From Ichthyophonus hoferi (Eukaryota; Opisthokonta; Ichthyosporea; Ichthyophonida; Ichthyophonidae), in the NCBI GenBank assembly GCA_002751075.1, contig NAOQ01000397.1:1-23180 (forward strand): a stretch of DNA of 23,180 bases. The letters run 5' to 3'. Below the pieces are notes generated by a model. That model ran no database searches and was not told where the DNA came from. It was given only the letters and a program-made list of their open reading frames with translations. The position numbers and the translations under genes were made by a program. Below, piece by piece: positions 1-11,203 of the stretch. Each line of letters opens with the position of its first letter. Within the stretch, counting starts at the first letter, position 1.

Positions 1-36
1 GAACAACAACAGCTCTACCGAGACCAACAAAAATAA
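1..36 (+). CDS. Possible 3' end of an upstream gene (partial)
   Basis: The first 36 bases are richer in G+C than the following 600 and read as eleven codons plus TAA (E Q Q Q L Y R D Q Q K stop). A second frame also reads plausibly (N N N S S T E T N K N K stop at 38-40), so even the frame is uncertain. It is followed at once by AT-rich DNA. No family can be named. It could equally be chance. Confidence 0.25.
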   Translation, partial: EQQQLYRDQQK

Positions 37-655
37 ATAATAAACACTGTTTACAAAGAAACCGTATTTTATTATTCCATGTCCTTTTCCTTTTATACTC
101 CTTGATTTCGTGTGTATTTCCGTTACACCAGGACCAAGTTTCTTGAAAAATCGATATAGTATAATGCGCTTATTAATAACTTTCACCATTTGAACACGAC
201 TATTCGTAATAATACTCACCAATATAAATCCTAATATTCATATTCATAAAAAGTCAAATCCTGGCGATGACTTAAAGTCCGTTCTGTTAAGATACGATCT
301 AATATGTTTTTTTCTAGCTTCATCTCGTATTTGAATTGCACCAATTATTATATATTGGTCTGTTCTTATCATAATATAAAAATGATCTTAACCCCAACTA
401 TACTAGACTACTACTTGTTAACATGTTATCAAGAAAAAATTAAAATTCTCTACTGATTTGGCGCTTTTAAAAAAAATGTGTTAAACTTGTATTGGCGAGT
501 TAGTATTTCCTCTAGTTGAATAAGAAAATTTATTTTAAGAATTAAAAAATGGTATTATTACGCGGCTGCAATATTTAAGTGAGGAAAGAACACATTGAGT
601 GTTGTTAAATGTTTGTGTTTTCACTAATTTAACTGTTGAGAGAGACTAGTTAACT
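37..655. other. AT-rich spacer upstream of the aspartic protease
   Basis: No coding signal is visible on either strand. A TATA-like stretch (TATTTAAG) lies about 80 bases before the protease start codon, but this is weak in such AT-rich DNA. The last 60 bases are probably the 5' leader of the protease gene. Confidence 0.4.
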
Positions 656-2742
656 ATGTTGTCCCATATTATTGTGGTAGCCAATTTATTAGCGCTTGCC
701 AGAGGAGCTCCAAAGGCTCCTCCTCCTCCTGTTGAGGTTCCACTTACTGGTGGTCCGAATACAGATTACAACGGATATATTGTTGATGTAGGTGATTAAG
801 AAATGGGCCTGTGGGCTGCACATGTTCAGTTATGGCACAAATGCATCTTCACACCATCCTGTTTTCCTTATATATCTGCCAATGCCCATGTTTGTGTACA
901 TTTTACGTCCATGCGCTATCTGTTGTAATTACATAAAATATAATTTAATATTAATTACTGTTACTACAGGACTGTAAGGATTATCTTACCAATCAAAGTT
1001 ATTTCCTTACAATCTCTACCATTGTATTGTACACAGATATCGATTCAAGCCGAGAAATATAAGTTGATTTTAGATACTGGCTCTGCCGATATGCTGGTGC
1101 TAGGTGAAAAGTGTTCCATTTATAAAGAAGGAAAAACATGTGTTCCTGAAGGCCCACCTGTGGGAGATTGTAATGCTGGCAAACCTCCTAGAAAAAATAT
1201 TGGAACTAGTTTACAAACAAAGCTGGCAAATTGTTATGGAGATGCTGTCTCAAAGGCATTTGCTAATTACGATGTATACAAAACCGACGTTGCAATTCAA
1301 GGTGTAACGGGTAAGGATCAGTACCTCGGATATATTTATGAGCACACTGTCGGTATGTTTGGTGAACATGTAAACCCGTTGCCAGATGGAATTTTGGGAT
1401 TGGGATATAACATTCTTTCCAGTATATACCAAAAGTTTGGTTTTCCCGGTATAACATTTATGTCAAATCTTGCAAATCAGCATCAATTTTCAGGCACATT
1501 TGGGATGTGCTTTTACCCTAGTGGTAATGGAGGAAAGTTGATTATAAATGGAGGGCGGCTTCCAAGCAATGCAGTACACAGATATCACTTATATCTTTTG
1601 GTACACAGTTAAGGTGTCTTCATTTTCTATCAATGGTCATATCATACCACACACATCAGGTAAGCATTTTCTTCTTTGTCATTCTTTAATTTGCATATAA
1701 ATAATCAAAGAATAACATCCATTCACAGTCTCAAAAACACTAAAGTATGATATGTGTTTGTTCTGAATCAGATATGAAGGAGTTGAAGGGGTATATAGCT
1801 AATCACACGCACGTGAAGAACCCTTAATCTCCTTTGCATTTGAATGTTTAAGACTAATAATATATTACAAAGGTAACCCATTTTTTATTTACCTACCTAC
1901 TTACAGGTTTGGAAACAATTGTGGATACTGGTACTACTGATCTCATTGTACCTGGAGAAGTTCTTGATGCAATTGCCACAGTAGTTTGCCCTGCCCTCGA
2001 GAAAATTAAAACGCCGTGTCAAGTTACCCCACAGAAAACATTAGTGGTTCCTGAGAGTATTGTTGCAACTTCTCAACAGGTATACACACCTACTACTTTT
2101 TTTCATCCATATTTAGTAGATATATTGTCTGGGTTTAGATCTTCTCTCCTTTTCTACTTCTATTTTATGTTTACATTGCCACGATTGTGTAAAGTTGTAA
2201 CTGACTAAACTTTATTCTCTCCTTACCAATAAAGGGTTATTGTGTATTGTAAATCCTCATTTAAGAAATATTGACATAGGATTTTATTCATAGATATTGA
2301 AGTATAGGATTGCTTTTATGTATATTATAAGTGATATTTAGGATCTTAAAATCATGCAGAATGCAGTAATAAATGCTAACAAAGTATGCTCTTTACATTT
2401 CTCACGATTCTTCTTTTCTGCCACTGTTACATTTTTATAATTCTATTGCAGATCTCTACACTGCCAAGCATCACTATTAAACTTCCGGGAGCTTCAGATT
2501 CCAAAGAAGTTACATTAGTTGTTTCCCCTCTGTCTTACTTCAAACGTGACGATTCCCATCCTGGAGGAAAATTCACCTATTACTATGGAGTTTCTAACAA
2601 TGGACATGGCAAGACCCCTTCTGGCAGGGTGGCTGTGACGCTTGGTGACGTTGCTTTGTTGGGTTATTGGTTATATTTTGATACGCTTAATCGCCAGGTT
2701 GGATTTTCTAGTGTAAAGAATTGCAATCAGAAATATAATTAA
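656..2742 (+). CDS. Pepsin-family (A1) aspartic protease, secreted, four exons, one-base frame discrepancy
   Basis: Predicted exons are 656-787, 1037-1659, 1907-2079 and 2452-2742 (about 405 residues); the introns are 249, 247 and 372 nt. Residues 1-18 form a signal peptide, followed by a short proline-rich stretch and the strand YNGYIVDISI typical of the family N-terminus. The two catalytic aspartates are in LILDTGSADMLV (Asp codon at 1073) and TIVDTGTTDLIVP (1924). The doubled threonine of the second resembles the BACE/memapsin branch. CYGDA probably marks the flap tyrosine, and the C-terminal GDVALLGYWLYFD plus QVGF is the usual A1 ending. No propeptide of normal length is seen, since only about 25 residues separate the signal peptide from the first strand. 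Splicing phases agree at all joins, but exon 2 holds one base too many. GGKLIINGG is read in one frame to the AAT at 1568-1570, and YTDITY continues from 1575 in the next frame, so one of bases 1571-1574 is extra. The family call is secure. Whether the gene works is not. Confidence 0.85.
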
Positions 2743-3408
2743 GGGTGCTAGTATCAATACTTCTAGGAGTGATATGCTGCTCAGAAAACTGAAGTGAATT
2801 TTGCAGTAGCTCCAAGTTCTATAATACGAATTTGGGCCAGTGTTGTTGCCTGTAATCATGTAAATAGGTGCATGATTTTCTATTGTTCAGAAATGTCGGT
2901 AATCTATGAATATCAAGGTCCCTCCCATTCCACAGCGTCAAGAGCAATATAATAAAGGGCTTACATGGCAACCTGGTAGAGCACATCTTTTATATATATG
3001 CATTTCTTATTGTAACGTATTTTTATATTAGTTTGATATATATGCAGTTTAGTTAATAGGTAGAAACGATTACTTGGTAACTTCATTAGAAATACTGGTA
3101 TTAGTAGAAAAGTAATAACTTAGCCTATCGTAATACTATCATTGAATATGCGTCTGGACCAATCAGGAGCATAAGATTAACGATTATATGTATATTATTT
3201 CCATATTTGTATTTAACGCTGTTAGGAATTATAGTTTGCAAATGTATGAAAGAAAACTAGCCGTGCTAGTATTTATTATGGCTCTAGACGTGTAAATGAC
3301 TAGAGTCAATATGGAAATAGTCAGTGAGTGGTCATTTGATTAGAATATACTACAAATGCAAATTCATAATTTGTATTTACTTCTTTTTGTTATTTGTTTT
3401 TGGCTGAT

Positions 3409-3450
3409 AATAAAAAGACTTTAAATTAGATTGAGTTGTGTGTGTGTTCA
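3409..3450 (+). terminator. Candidate poly(A) site of the protease gene
   Basis: AATAAA at 3409-3414 is followed about 20 bases later by a GTGTGTGTG tract, the usual arrangement of a cleavage and polyadenylation site. It would give a 3' UTR of about 700 nt. A nearer AATAAA lies at 2951-2956 but lacks an equally clear GT-rich tract. In DNA this AT-rich, either could be chance. Confidence 0.35.
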
Positions 3451-3907
3451 TTTATGCATCAAAGAGATCCCATTATACAGGGCAGGAGAGAGACAAGCAA
3501 TTGATAGGTCCAAGAAAAACAAGAGCTTTACGTGCACAAATTTAAAATATATAGCTACATATGTAACTTGGGTCAAAATAATACCATTAATAATTGGTTA
3601 ATAGCTTATTAATACGTAATTAACTGATTTATAGACGAGATACTATTTATTATAAGTACAAAGTGATACATCTGCAATAGGACAAACACACACATTCTGC
3701 AGGCGGATTAAATAAAGTTCTTACTTTTTATTTGTTTTCAGTTTGCAATCATAAACTAACATGCAAGATTATTGTGATAATATCTATAAGATGGGCTGAA
3801 ATCAACAAATAAAATCAAAAAAATTCCACAATAAAAGAAAAATATTTGTGAGTTATTTAGCTCAAAAACATTATATATTATCAAGTTTTTGTTTCCAAGA
3901 GTTCAAA

Positions 3908-3975
3908 TTTACCCCCATGGTCATTTAATGGATACAATAATATAAATAGCAATAATTAAATCCATGGGTAAATGA
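3908..3975. repeat. Imperfect inverted repeat
   Basis: The left arm (TTTACCCCCATGGTCATTTAA, 3908-3928, less one base at the end) pairs imperfectly with the right arm at 3956-3975, which contains CCATGGGTAAATGA. The centre of each arm is CCATGG. The loop is about 27 bases. It may be a relic of a small foldback element or simply chance. Confidence 0.3.
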
Positions 3976-6312
3976 TTATTTGATTCATTTAGGGATTAAG
4001 TAAATCAAAATATAAATACAAAGATATGGAAATAGACACTTCATGTATAAGGGGTTGATGGGGTGGAAAATCTGATATTTAAGTTAAATATAGTATATAC
4101 AAATTATTTTTCAACACGGTTTAAAATTTTGAAACTGTTATATTTAATTAATCGGGGTTAATTTATAATTTATATTGTAGGAGATAAATAAATAAATGCA
4201 TAGCATTCTTTACATATGGCATGTATTGTAGTTTTTGATGAACCGTAAGAACCAATAATTTTCTTCATAAACGGTAACAAAACTTATATATTATCAAAAA
4301 TATAAAAATAATGTTTAATTAAGTGTACTAGTTATCATATTATTTACCAATGCCATATTGGACAATGAAGGGGCAGCAGATTAAAGCAAATTAATCAAAT
4401 AGTTGTATTGGAATTGGTGTGTATTATGAAGATAGATCAGGTCTTTCATAATTCTTCAAAACTAAATTGCCTCCTCTGTACATCTCAGTTCCTTTATTAA
4501 TTTCGTAATTTCATTCGCAAATTATGATCAGCAGAAACTATTCGATTGTATTTATTCTTTATGAATAAATTTGTAACTATAGTGGCCATTAATTAAATAC
4601 AAAACAAAAGTGGGTAAAACAAAAGAAGAATATATATATAGCTTGAACGACCAAGTCTCCTATATATCTAGTTAAAGAAGTATCATGTTTTATTAAGATA
4701 AACTCAAATGTGATTAAGTAAAAATGACATAAAAGAACAGAATAATAGTATCATTTATACTATATATATTTAAAATACAATGCAGCCTTTAAGAAGAAAC
4801 TATAAATACGTTGGTTTCAGTACTCCAATAATTTGTTATGTCGGTGTGACCGTGAACACATTTTCTTAAAATAATCGATTGGTATTACATTTTCAATTTA
4901 ATACAATGGTATACTTTTTTGTTACCAAGCATTCTCATCCTATAAATACTAACTTAAGAAAAGATTTATTTTTTATATGAAAGAGTTGGTATGTAATAAA
5001 AAGAAAGCAAAATTACAAAATGCACAAGGAAAATAATATATTATACGCATATATACACATACATATATATGCATCTATTGTACAAATCATCATACATAAT
5101 GTCATACATGCACCCACGATACACATACAGATTAAATAGACTACAATTATCTATTTTCAAATTTATTTAATTAGTTCCCCGACGTGTATTTCCCTCCAAG
5201 TTAATTTTATAATATTTTGGTCTTTTCTTTGCCACCAAACTTCCATATAATCGCTATTATATATCTTTAAATTTGTGTATGTAAGAGAATAAAAAATTAA
5301 TATAAGAACATTTAGTTATTTATTTTTTTAATAATACTTATTGCATTATTCTTATTATTATTATTATTATTTAATGAAATACATGTAACTATCTTGTGCA
5401 TAACAAATTTTAAAATATTGTTATTGGTTAATTAATCAATCCAGTATTTTATCTTCATTGGTATAAAATGCTTATTGTTAATTTAAACGATTAGTTGCCC
5501 TATTTGGTTAATAAATATTTCTTACAATACCTACATATAGCATATTCACCAGGACAAATTTAAAATTCCAAATCAACGTTTAAAACGTCTTATATTCTTA
5601 GCAAATGAATAACCACCACCAGTTATTTATACCTAGGCACCGTTTCACTTACTCAGTATTCCTAATTTATGCGTTTACTGTGTAGTTAGTTGTTTCTTAC
5701 TTATTTTATGTTTAATAATGATTATGTTAATAACAATAAAAAATAATAATTCCGCTATACCGAAATTTAATATAAAATGGATTCCACATATAAATGCATA
5801 AAAAATACTTAGCAAAGATGTGGTTTATAATTCAAAACCCTTTCTTGACTTGCAATACCCTTACTTGCTTTTATCTTAATATGGAAAACAATTAGCAATA
5901 AAGTTAAGTATGAAGGCTTGGCAAGGACCCACTCTTGGTGTATTCTTTATTACTTAGTTTTAAACTATTTATAACTTCAATGGATGTTTACTAGTGTCAG
6001 TCATATCTAAATTGCAATGTTTAGTTAGGCTTATGTATTGTTTCAATTTTAGTATGTGGTAGTAGTTGCTATTTCATAGCTCTTAAATTCCAGCCGATAA
6101 TTAGAAGTGGAGAATCAAACAAAATGCAAAAAAGCCTTTCATTTTATCTCATTGTAAATTCATAAGTAGGTGCTACTAGACAGAGACTTGGTTTACCCCG
6201 CAAATACAATATACTATATATATATTGCTTGGCAAACCAATCTTTCATTACTTATTTTATAATTAAGATTATTAATATTGAATTCTATTTGGTAATCACT
6301 GTAGAATCAAGG

Positions 6313-6330
6313 ATGCAGGTCCTGTCACAG
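6313..6330 (+). other. Candidate first coding exon of the EF-hand gene
   Basis: ATG CAG GTC CTG TCA CAG (M Q V L S Q) is followed directly by a donor-like GTAGGA, in phase 0, with A at position -3 of the start. Joined to the acceptor before 9318 it would give LSQEEIHARKEVF, which fits the usual N-terminal helix of calmodulin-like proteins (compare LTEEQIAEFKEAF) and a 148-residue product, normal for an essential light chain. The implied intron (about 3 kb) is far longer than any other here, so this is only a candidate. Confidence 0.3.
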
Positions 6331-6785
6331 GTAGGAAGCTTTAGATTCATACAGCAGACTAAACTATATATAAAATAACTAGTAATACAATTATTAATTA
6401 CTCGTGATTACTAATAACGTGACAGTACTTAAGTATTTAATAATAACTATAAGTATTTTGATTCAGGTTGTTTATGTGGATATATTTGACATATTGATAT
6501 ATAATCTATGAAATAATTGCTAGCATGCTTATTCTATTACCATATAGAAATGTTTCAAAAGAAAAACTTCTATTTATTATAAGATATCCTGAATTGAGAA
6601 AGTATGTACGTATATACTGTTGGTGACAATTAAATGGCTAATATACTCATGCACATGTTTTAATTAGTAATTGTAACAAATGTGAGAGTTTGTTATATTA
6701 TTCTGTCAGTAGGCCTTATAATATAGGAGAATCCGATAACATAAAAACGACATAATATAATATGAATCTCATATAAATTGTTATT

Positions 6786-6812
6786 ATAATATAATATAAT
6801 ATAATATAATAT
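6786..6812. repeat. ATAAT pentamer tract
   Basis: About five uninterrupted copies of a five-base unit (AATAT on either phase). A shorter tract of the same unit lies at 7421-7436, and this is one of the two pentamers that make up the large array at the right end of the window. Confidence 0.8.
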
Positions 6813-6950
6813 TTGTTAATCCATAGGTGAACTATATGGACACTATGCTCTTGGTTAAGCATATATCATACCAAGCACAAATTCACTTACCTATAGGCTT
6901 ATAATCGTACAACAAACTACCTCTATCAATATTTATTTGATATTAACAAA

Positions 6951-7012
6951 AGTTGCTACAATTATGGAATAATATATATATTGTCTATATCATTCCAACA
7001 ACTATCGCAACT
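6951..7012. repeat. Imperfect hairpin of about 60 bases
   Basis: The left arm begins AGTTGC and runs through GGAATAATATATA. The reverse complement of the right arm begins AGTTGC and runs through GGAATGATATA. The two arms of about 28 bases match at most positions, leaving almost no loop. Possible foldback element relic, hairpin RNA or chance. Confidence 0.4.
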
Positions 7013-7282
7013 ATTAATTAAAGTCAACTGCAGCAGGTGCATCTAATTGTAAAAGTTTTTATCATTATCAAATATTACACCATGTGAAGGAAATATAGTT
7101 ATAATATCTAATTAATTAATGCTGGATTCTGAGGTATTTTATATATAAAAGGCTATATTTAGAAAGTAAAAAAAGGCGGTCTGAGACTGATTGGAGAATC
7201 TAGATTCTGCAGTAATATTGAATAAAGATTGCAGTTTTTATCACAAGTTTTCTGCTTGCAATAGTCGACTGCCATCCTGGTC

Positions 7283-7312
7283 ATGGATAAAATGATTATA
7301 TCTACTACACAG
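7283..7312 (+). other. Alternative candidate first exon of the EF-hand gene
   Basis: ATG opens ten codons (M D K M I I S T T Q) ending in CAG before GTTGAG, also in phase 0 with the acceptor before 9318. The product would read STTQEEIHARKEVF and be 152 residues long. The donor is weaker than the one after 6330, but the intron is shorter (about 2 kb). Confidence 0.2.
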
Positions 7313-9317
7313 GTTGAGATACACAAGCATTTATTTAATCGTTAAACGTAACGGACCTGAAAATTAAGTTACCTTAAATTAATAATTGGACATCATTTAT
7401 AAACCAATTTAGTATCAGTTTATATTATATTATATTGTGCTATTTTTATCTTATTGTATCCTATCATCCGAACAAATGTTAGTCCATTAAGCCTGATAAT
7501 CTGATGGTTTATTGGATTTGTATTTAAATTATAAAACAATTGGTACGATGGCGCGTTTTTTTATTAGTAATAGATGGCTCGCATGCAATGCCTATGATAT
7601 TATTGGTTATACGGACCTACACTCATTTATTTCTAATTAGAGAATCCTTTGAAATAAAGTATCTATGATTTATTGGCAAAATAATACTTAAGCAAATTGG
7701 TTGATACCTACAGTATTGCAGAGTAAAATAACGGACTGGTGATATTGAACAAAATCTAAGCTTACCATATGAAAATCCAAACCAAATCAAGATTAAATCA
7801 AAATTAAAACCAAAACAAAATATGCACGGTAAGTATTTATGACTTAGGCGTTCAAAAAATATTTAATATCTTCTCGAGATTTTATTGGTTTGATGGTGTA
7901 ACATTTAATCGTACCTAATGTGGTGGTATGTAGCGTGAGCATGCAATACGATCTAAATAATGTGCATGAAGATATATTTAGTATAATATACTATTATTAG
8001 TAGTGAAAAATATATGTTTTCATCAGCAATATCACTTATTAGACATTTGTAAAAATTAATTTAAATTAAAATGTAGCATAATGAACGCTGTACACAGAAC
8101 TATACGACGTATATGAGGTAGATATAAGAGGTCTTTGTGCCAAATGAATTGACTTTCTCAACTCGTTAAACCTTGTTGATCAATCACTCGGATAAATGAT
8201 CAACACAAAAATAGTTGTAATTGGAAGTCACCAATGACATATGATTAATAATAATATGATGCGCTGTAGACGAATGCAATCCCCTCTACCGGAACAAATT
8301 TATTTGAAGTCAAAATCTTTGCTTCATTGCCTTGATTAAAGTATCTTTGTATATATGATTGGATTATCAGATTAAATGGATCTTGATGCGACCGGTATAT
8401 GGACCATGGCATTCTACATCGGTGCATAAAAAGCATACAGATAATTAATTGTACAAGATATATGTATTATAAATTATAGAGCAGCAATTTTTACAAAACC
8501 AGTTAAAAGCAATTTTTTTAACATATTATAATATCTACATTATTAACATAAAAATAAGTGTAACATAAAATAATTTTGCAAATATAAATATACTATACTA
8601 TTATCAATTTAAAGTATTAACTATAAGATTTTATCTTCTAATTGGTTTAAAGTCATACTTATGTTTAAACCGTCTAACCCTATCAAGCTAATGTGGAATT
8701 TGTTGCCAATACCTGTACAAAATTGTAGCTCCACTATAATAATAACATAAAATACCTAAAAATCAATATTTTATTTGTATAATTTATCTGCTCTTATTAC
8801 TACCCTGAATACTTTTAGTCTTAAAATAGCACTAAATAATGGTAATTTTTGAACAATATGATATTTTATGTTATAGTACTAAAGTGAAGGCAACAGTAGA
8901 CTCCCTTAGTTAGTAGTTTACAGTTTTCTCATTAATATTGTGTGTATAGATATTTTAGAAACCGGAAATTGTTACTATACCTCTTGTAGAAACAATAAAG
9001 TTCTCCAAGCTTCATTTTATATTTTAATTCTCATCATAAAACCACAAGTTTTATTGTCAGATACCTTACCTTATGGTTGTCTTGCCATCTGTTGCTCATA
9101 GACATTCTTTTACACAAGATAGTTTTGACCGAAGATTGGCATACTTCCGAGTCCGACTTTATTTAAAAACCATTTCATACAAATTCTATTCGGACTGGTA
9201 TTTTTTATTAACAACGTATAAAACATGTTATTTTTTATTAATCGATCTTAATGGTTTAAAAAATACACAACAATATACTAAATTCTAACCACACCTTTTA
9301 TCCAGTCTTTCTCACAG
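7313..9317. other. AT-rich stretch, intergenic or first intron of the EF-hand gene
   Basis: No coding region is recognised. A less AT-rich patch at 8245-8436 holds a 63-codon minus-strand frame with no family resemblance. ATG CAC G followed by a perfect donor GTAAGT at 7822-7834 is a third, weaker possibility for the first exon of the EF-hand gene. It would need a different acceptor, after the AAG at 9319-9321. Confidence 0.4.
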
Positions 9318-10606
9318 GAAGAAATTCACGCTAGGAAGGAGGTCTTTATGATTTTTGATAAGCAGGGTGATGAAAAAATTGATCTTGCAGACCTTGGCTC
9401 AGTTTTAAGGGCGTTAGGAAACAATCCTCTTGAAGCAGATGTAAGTTTTCAGTCCTGATTGTCAAAAAAACGTTTGAATGTAGAAAAAAGTGAGAGTAAC
9501 CGAAAGAACACTGGAAACCAAAAGTAATAGGTTTATAATAACAAAAGTGAAATTTTTGATGACGAAAAAAAAAAACAAAGAAATATAATGGTAACGCAAA
9601 GAGATTACATATTTATGTACTATTGTATTAATAAACACATAACTGAGAAGTTCCCAAACTAACCTGATACCATAACTAAGGTGGAAGGTACTAGTTAAGA
9701 TAGTTTGTATATTGTACATACCACCAACCCAACTTATATATATAGAACCGACTATTTTGATATTTTTTAATAATACTAATTATATGTAATGTAATAGCAT
9801 CTATGGCAACAAATATTTCTATTACTTGAACTAAACGACATCTATCATGGCAGGTTAAGAAGATACAAAACGAGCTAGACCCACATGGGCAGACGCGCAT
9901 TTCTTTTAATGAATTGCTACCTTATCTGACCAGAAACTTAAATGCACCAGGATCAGCAGAGGAGTTTATTGATGGCCTGAGGGTAAGTATCTGTCTCGTT
10001 TAAAATAATATCTTCTCTTATAATATATATATAATATTAATGGCTAACTTAATTATAGTTGAATTAGCTACGTATGCTTTGGTATACATTTATACATGTA
10101 GATGTATTTAAATATTGGCCTATTATGTGTGCTATATATATGCAAATTTTTCTAATCCTGTATTATGTATTCGTGTATATAGGTATGTTAAGTTATTATA
10201 TTGTATATGTACACATATTCATGTAAAAGCACACTCAATCGCTTAGGTCTAAGTACTTCTTTTGTACAATTGTACAATATATGGTCTTGGATATCATTTT
10301 TTTATAATTGTATGCTAATCTGGGTCAGATATACGATACTTTGTATGCATTTTATACACAAAAAGCTATATACGTGTAGTTTTTCAGTCATACACCAGTA
10401 ACTAATAAATATTTAAACTAATCACACAGGCCTTTGATAAAGACGCCAATGGGTCAATGTCAGCAGCTGATCTGAGACATGTGCTGACATTATTAGGGGA
10501 AAGAATGACAGACAAGCAAGTTGATACACTTTTGCAGAATGTAGAGATAGATAAGTTTGGAAATCTTGACTATGAGGAATTTGTCCATTTAATTATGAGC
10601 TCATAG
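9318..10606 (+). CDS. Myosin essential light chain-like EF-hand protein (5' exon uncertain)
   Basis: Exons 9318-9440, 9854-9982 and 10430-10606 are joined in phase 0 and encode 142 residues plus TAG. Both donors are GTAAGT and all acceptors are CAG. Four EF-hand positions are visible: DKQGDEKIDLAD (14-25), DPHGQTRISFNE (50-61), DKDANGSMSAAD (87-98) and EIDKFGNLDYEE (123-134), counted from the first codon of 9318. All but the third lack standard calcium ligands, as is normal for essential light chains. VLRALGNNP, EEFIDGLRAFDK and LRHVLTLLGERMTDKQVD match the essential/alkali light chain pattern better than calmodulin. The expected role is binding the first IQ motif of a myosin heavy-chain neck. 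The first five to ten residues lie in an upstream exon that I could not fix (candidates at 6313 and 7283). A divergent calmodulin-like protein is the alternative. Confidence 0.85.
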
Positions 10607-10768
10607 ATACAGTAAGATAACAACAGTCTATTTTTGTATCAATTATGTGTAGTATTTAATTACCATGTTTCAAGAATTGGTGATATAGTAGGTCGTTTAT
10701 ACTTGTATTAAATACTGTAATGACTGATACAATGAAGATTTCCTTGGGCTGGTTCCCAACTATTATTA

Positions 10769-10774
10769 ATTAAA
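10769..10774 (+). terminator. Weak candidate poly(A) signal of the EF-hand gene
   Basis: ATTAAA about 160 bases after the stop codon, followed 30-60 bases later by GT-rich sequence (TGTTTATG, GGGTGTTTTG). No closer AATAAA exists. Weak evidence in AT-rich DNA. Confidence 0.2.
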
Positions 10775-11133
10775 GGAATCCATGACTAGCATATACATAT
10801 TTAATGTTTATGTATTGGCTTGGGTGTTTTGTTTAGAGTTGAATTTTGTAATGTGTCATAATTTAATAATAATTTATTGGATATTACATATGTAATGCAC
10901 TTTCTTCGCTTGGTTATTTACACAAATTGAAAACTCGTTTGCTGAATTTGTGACGTTATTGCAATGTATTGTAAAATATTTAAAGTACATTATATTATTT
11001 CTATAATGAAAATAATTGCGTAATTGAATGACGCACTATAAGTTTAGCTGGCATTAAAGATTAGTTAAACTAGAATAATAGCTTAATAGTAATAAATTTT
11101 AAAGTCTTAAGCCTGCTTATATGGGAGTTGAAT

Positions 11134-11203
11134 GTTAACCTTTCTGAGAGAAAAACATAAATCATAATTACAATTATGATTAACAAACCAGAAAAAGGTT
11201 AAC
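11134..11203. repeat. Nested hairpin with a perfect 9-bp inner stem
   Basis: GTTAACCTTTCTG (11134-11146) pairs with CAGAAAAAGGTTAAC (11189-11203) apart from two extra A residues. Inside it ATCATAATT and AATTATGAT (11161-11180) form a perfect stem around two bases. Outside, GGGAGT (from 11123) and ACTCCC (to 11245) pair again, so the symmetry may span about 120 bases. This is the form of a small foldback or MITE-like element. No target-site duplication was identified. Confidence 0.45.

Larger units (their letters stand above)
2743..6312. other. Long AT-rich stretch without recognised genes
   Basis: About 3.5 kb with no open frame of note, no splice-framed coding patch and no RNA gene that I can recognise. 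The start probably carries the 3' UTR of the protease gene. One imperfect inverted repeat (3908-3975) is listed separately. The rest is AT-rich simple sequence and could hide decayed elements that the eye cannot detect. Confidence 0.5.

Noticed and set aside
1500-1580. A very short intron in protease exon 2 (donor GTAATG near 1523, acceptor GCAG at 1574) to explain the frame change
   Set aside because: It would remove the conserved GGKLIINGG segment and be about 50 nt, much shorter than all other introns here.
2957-2990. tRNA-like A-box (TGGCAACCTGGTAGAGCAC) after the protease gene
   Set aside because: There is no matching B box or cloverleaf downstream; the following sequence is AT-rich simple DNA.
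8245-8436. 63-codon minus-strand frame in a less AT-rich patch
   Set aside because: The composition is slightly protein-like, but there are no splice partners and no recognisable motif. Frames of this length are expected by chance in 23 kb.
9073-9288. 71-codon + strand frame just upstream of the EF-hand exons
   Set aside because: It ends before the acceptor at 9317, cannot join in frame to the light-chain exons without a plausible donor, and has no motif.
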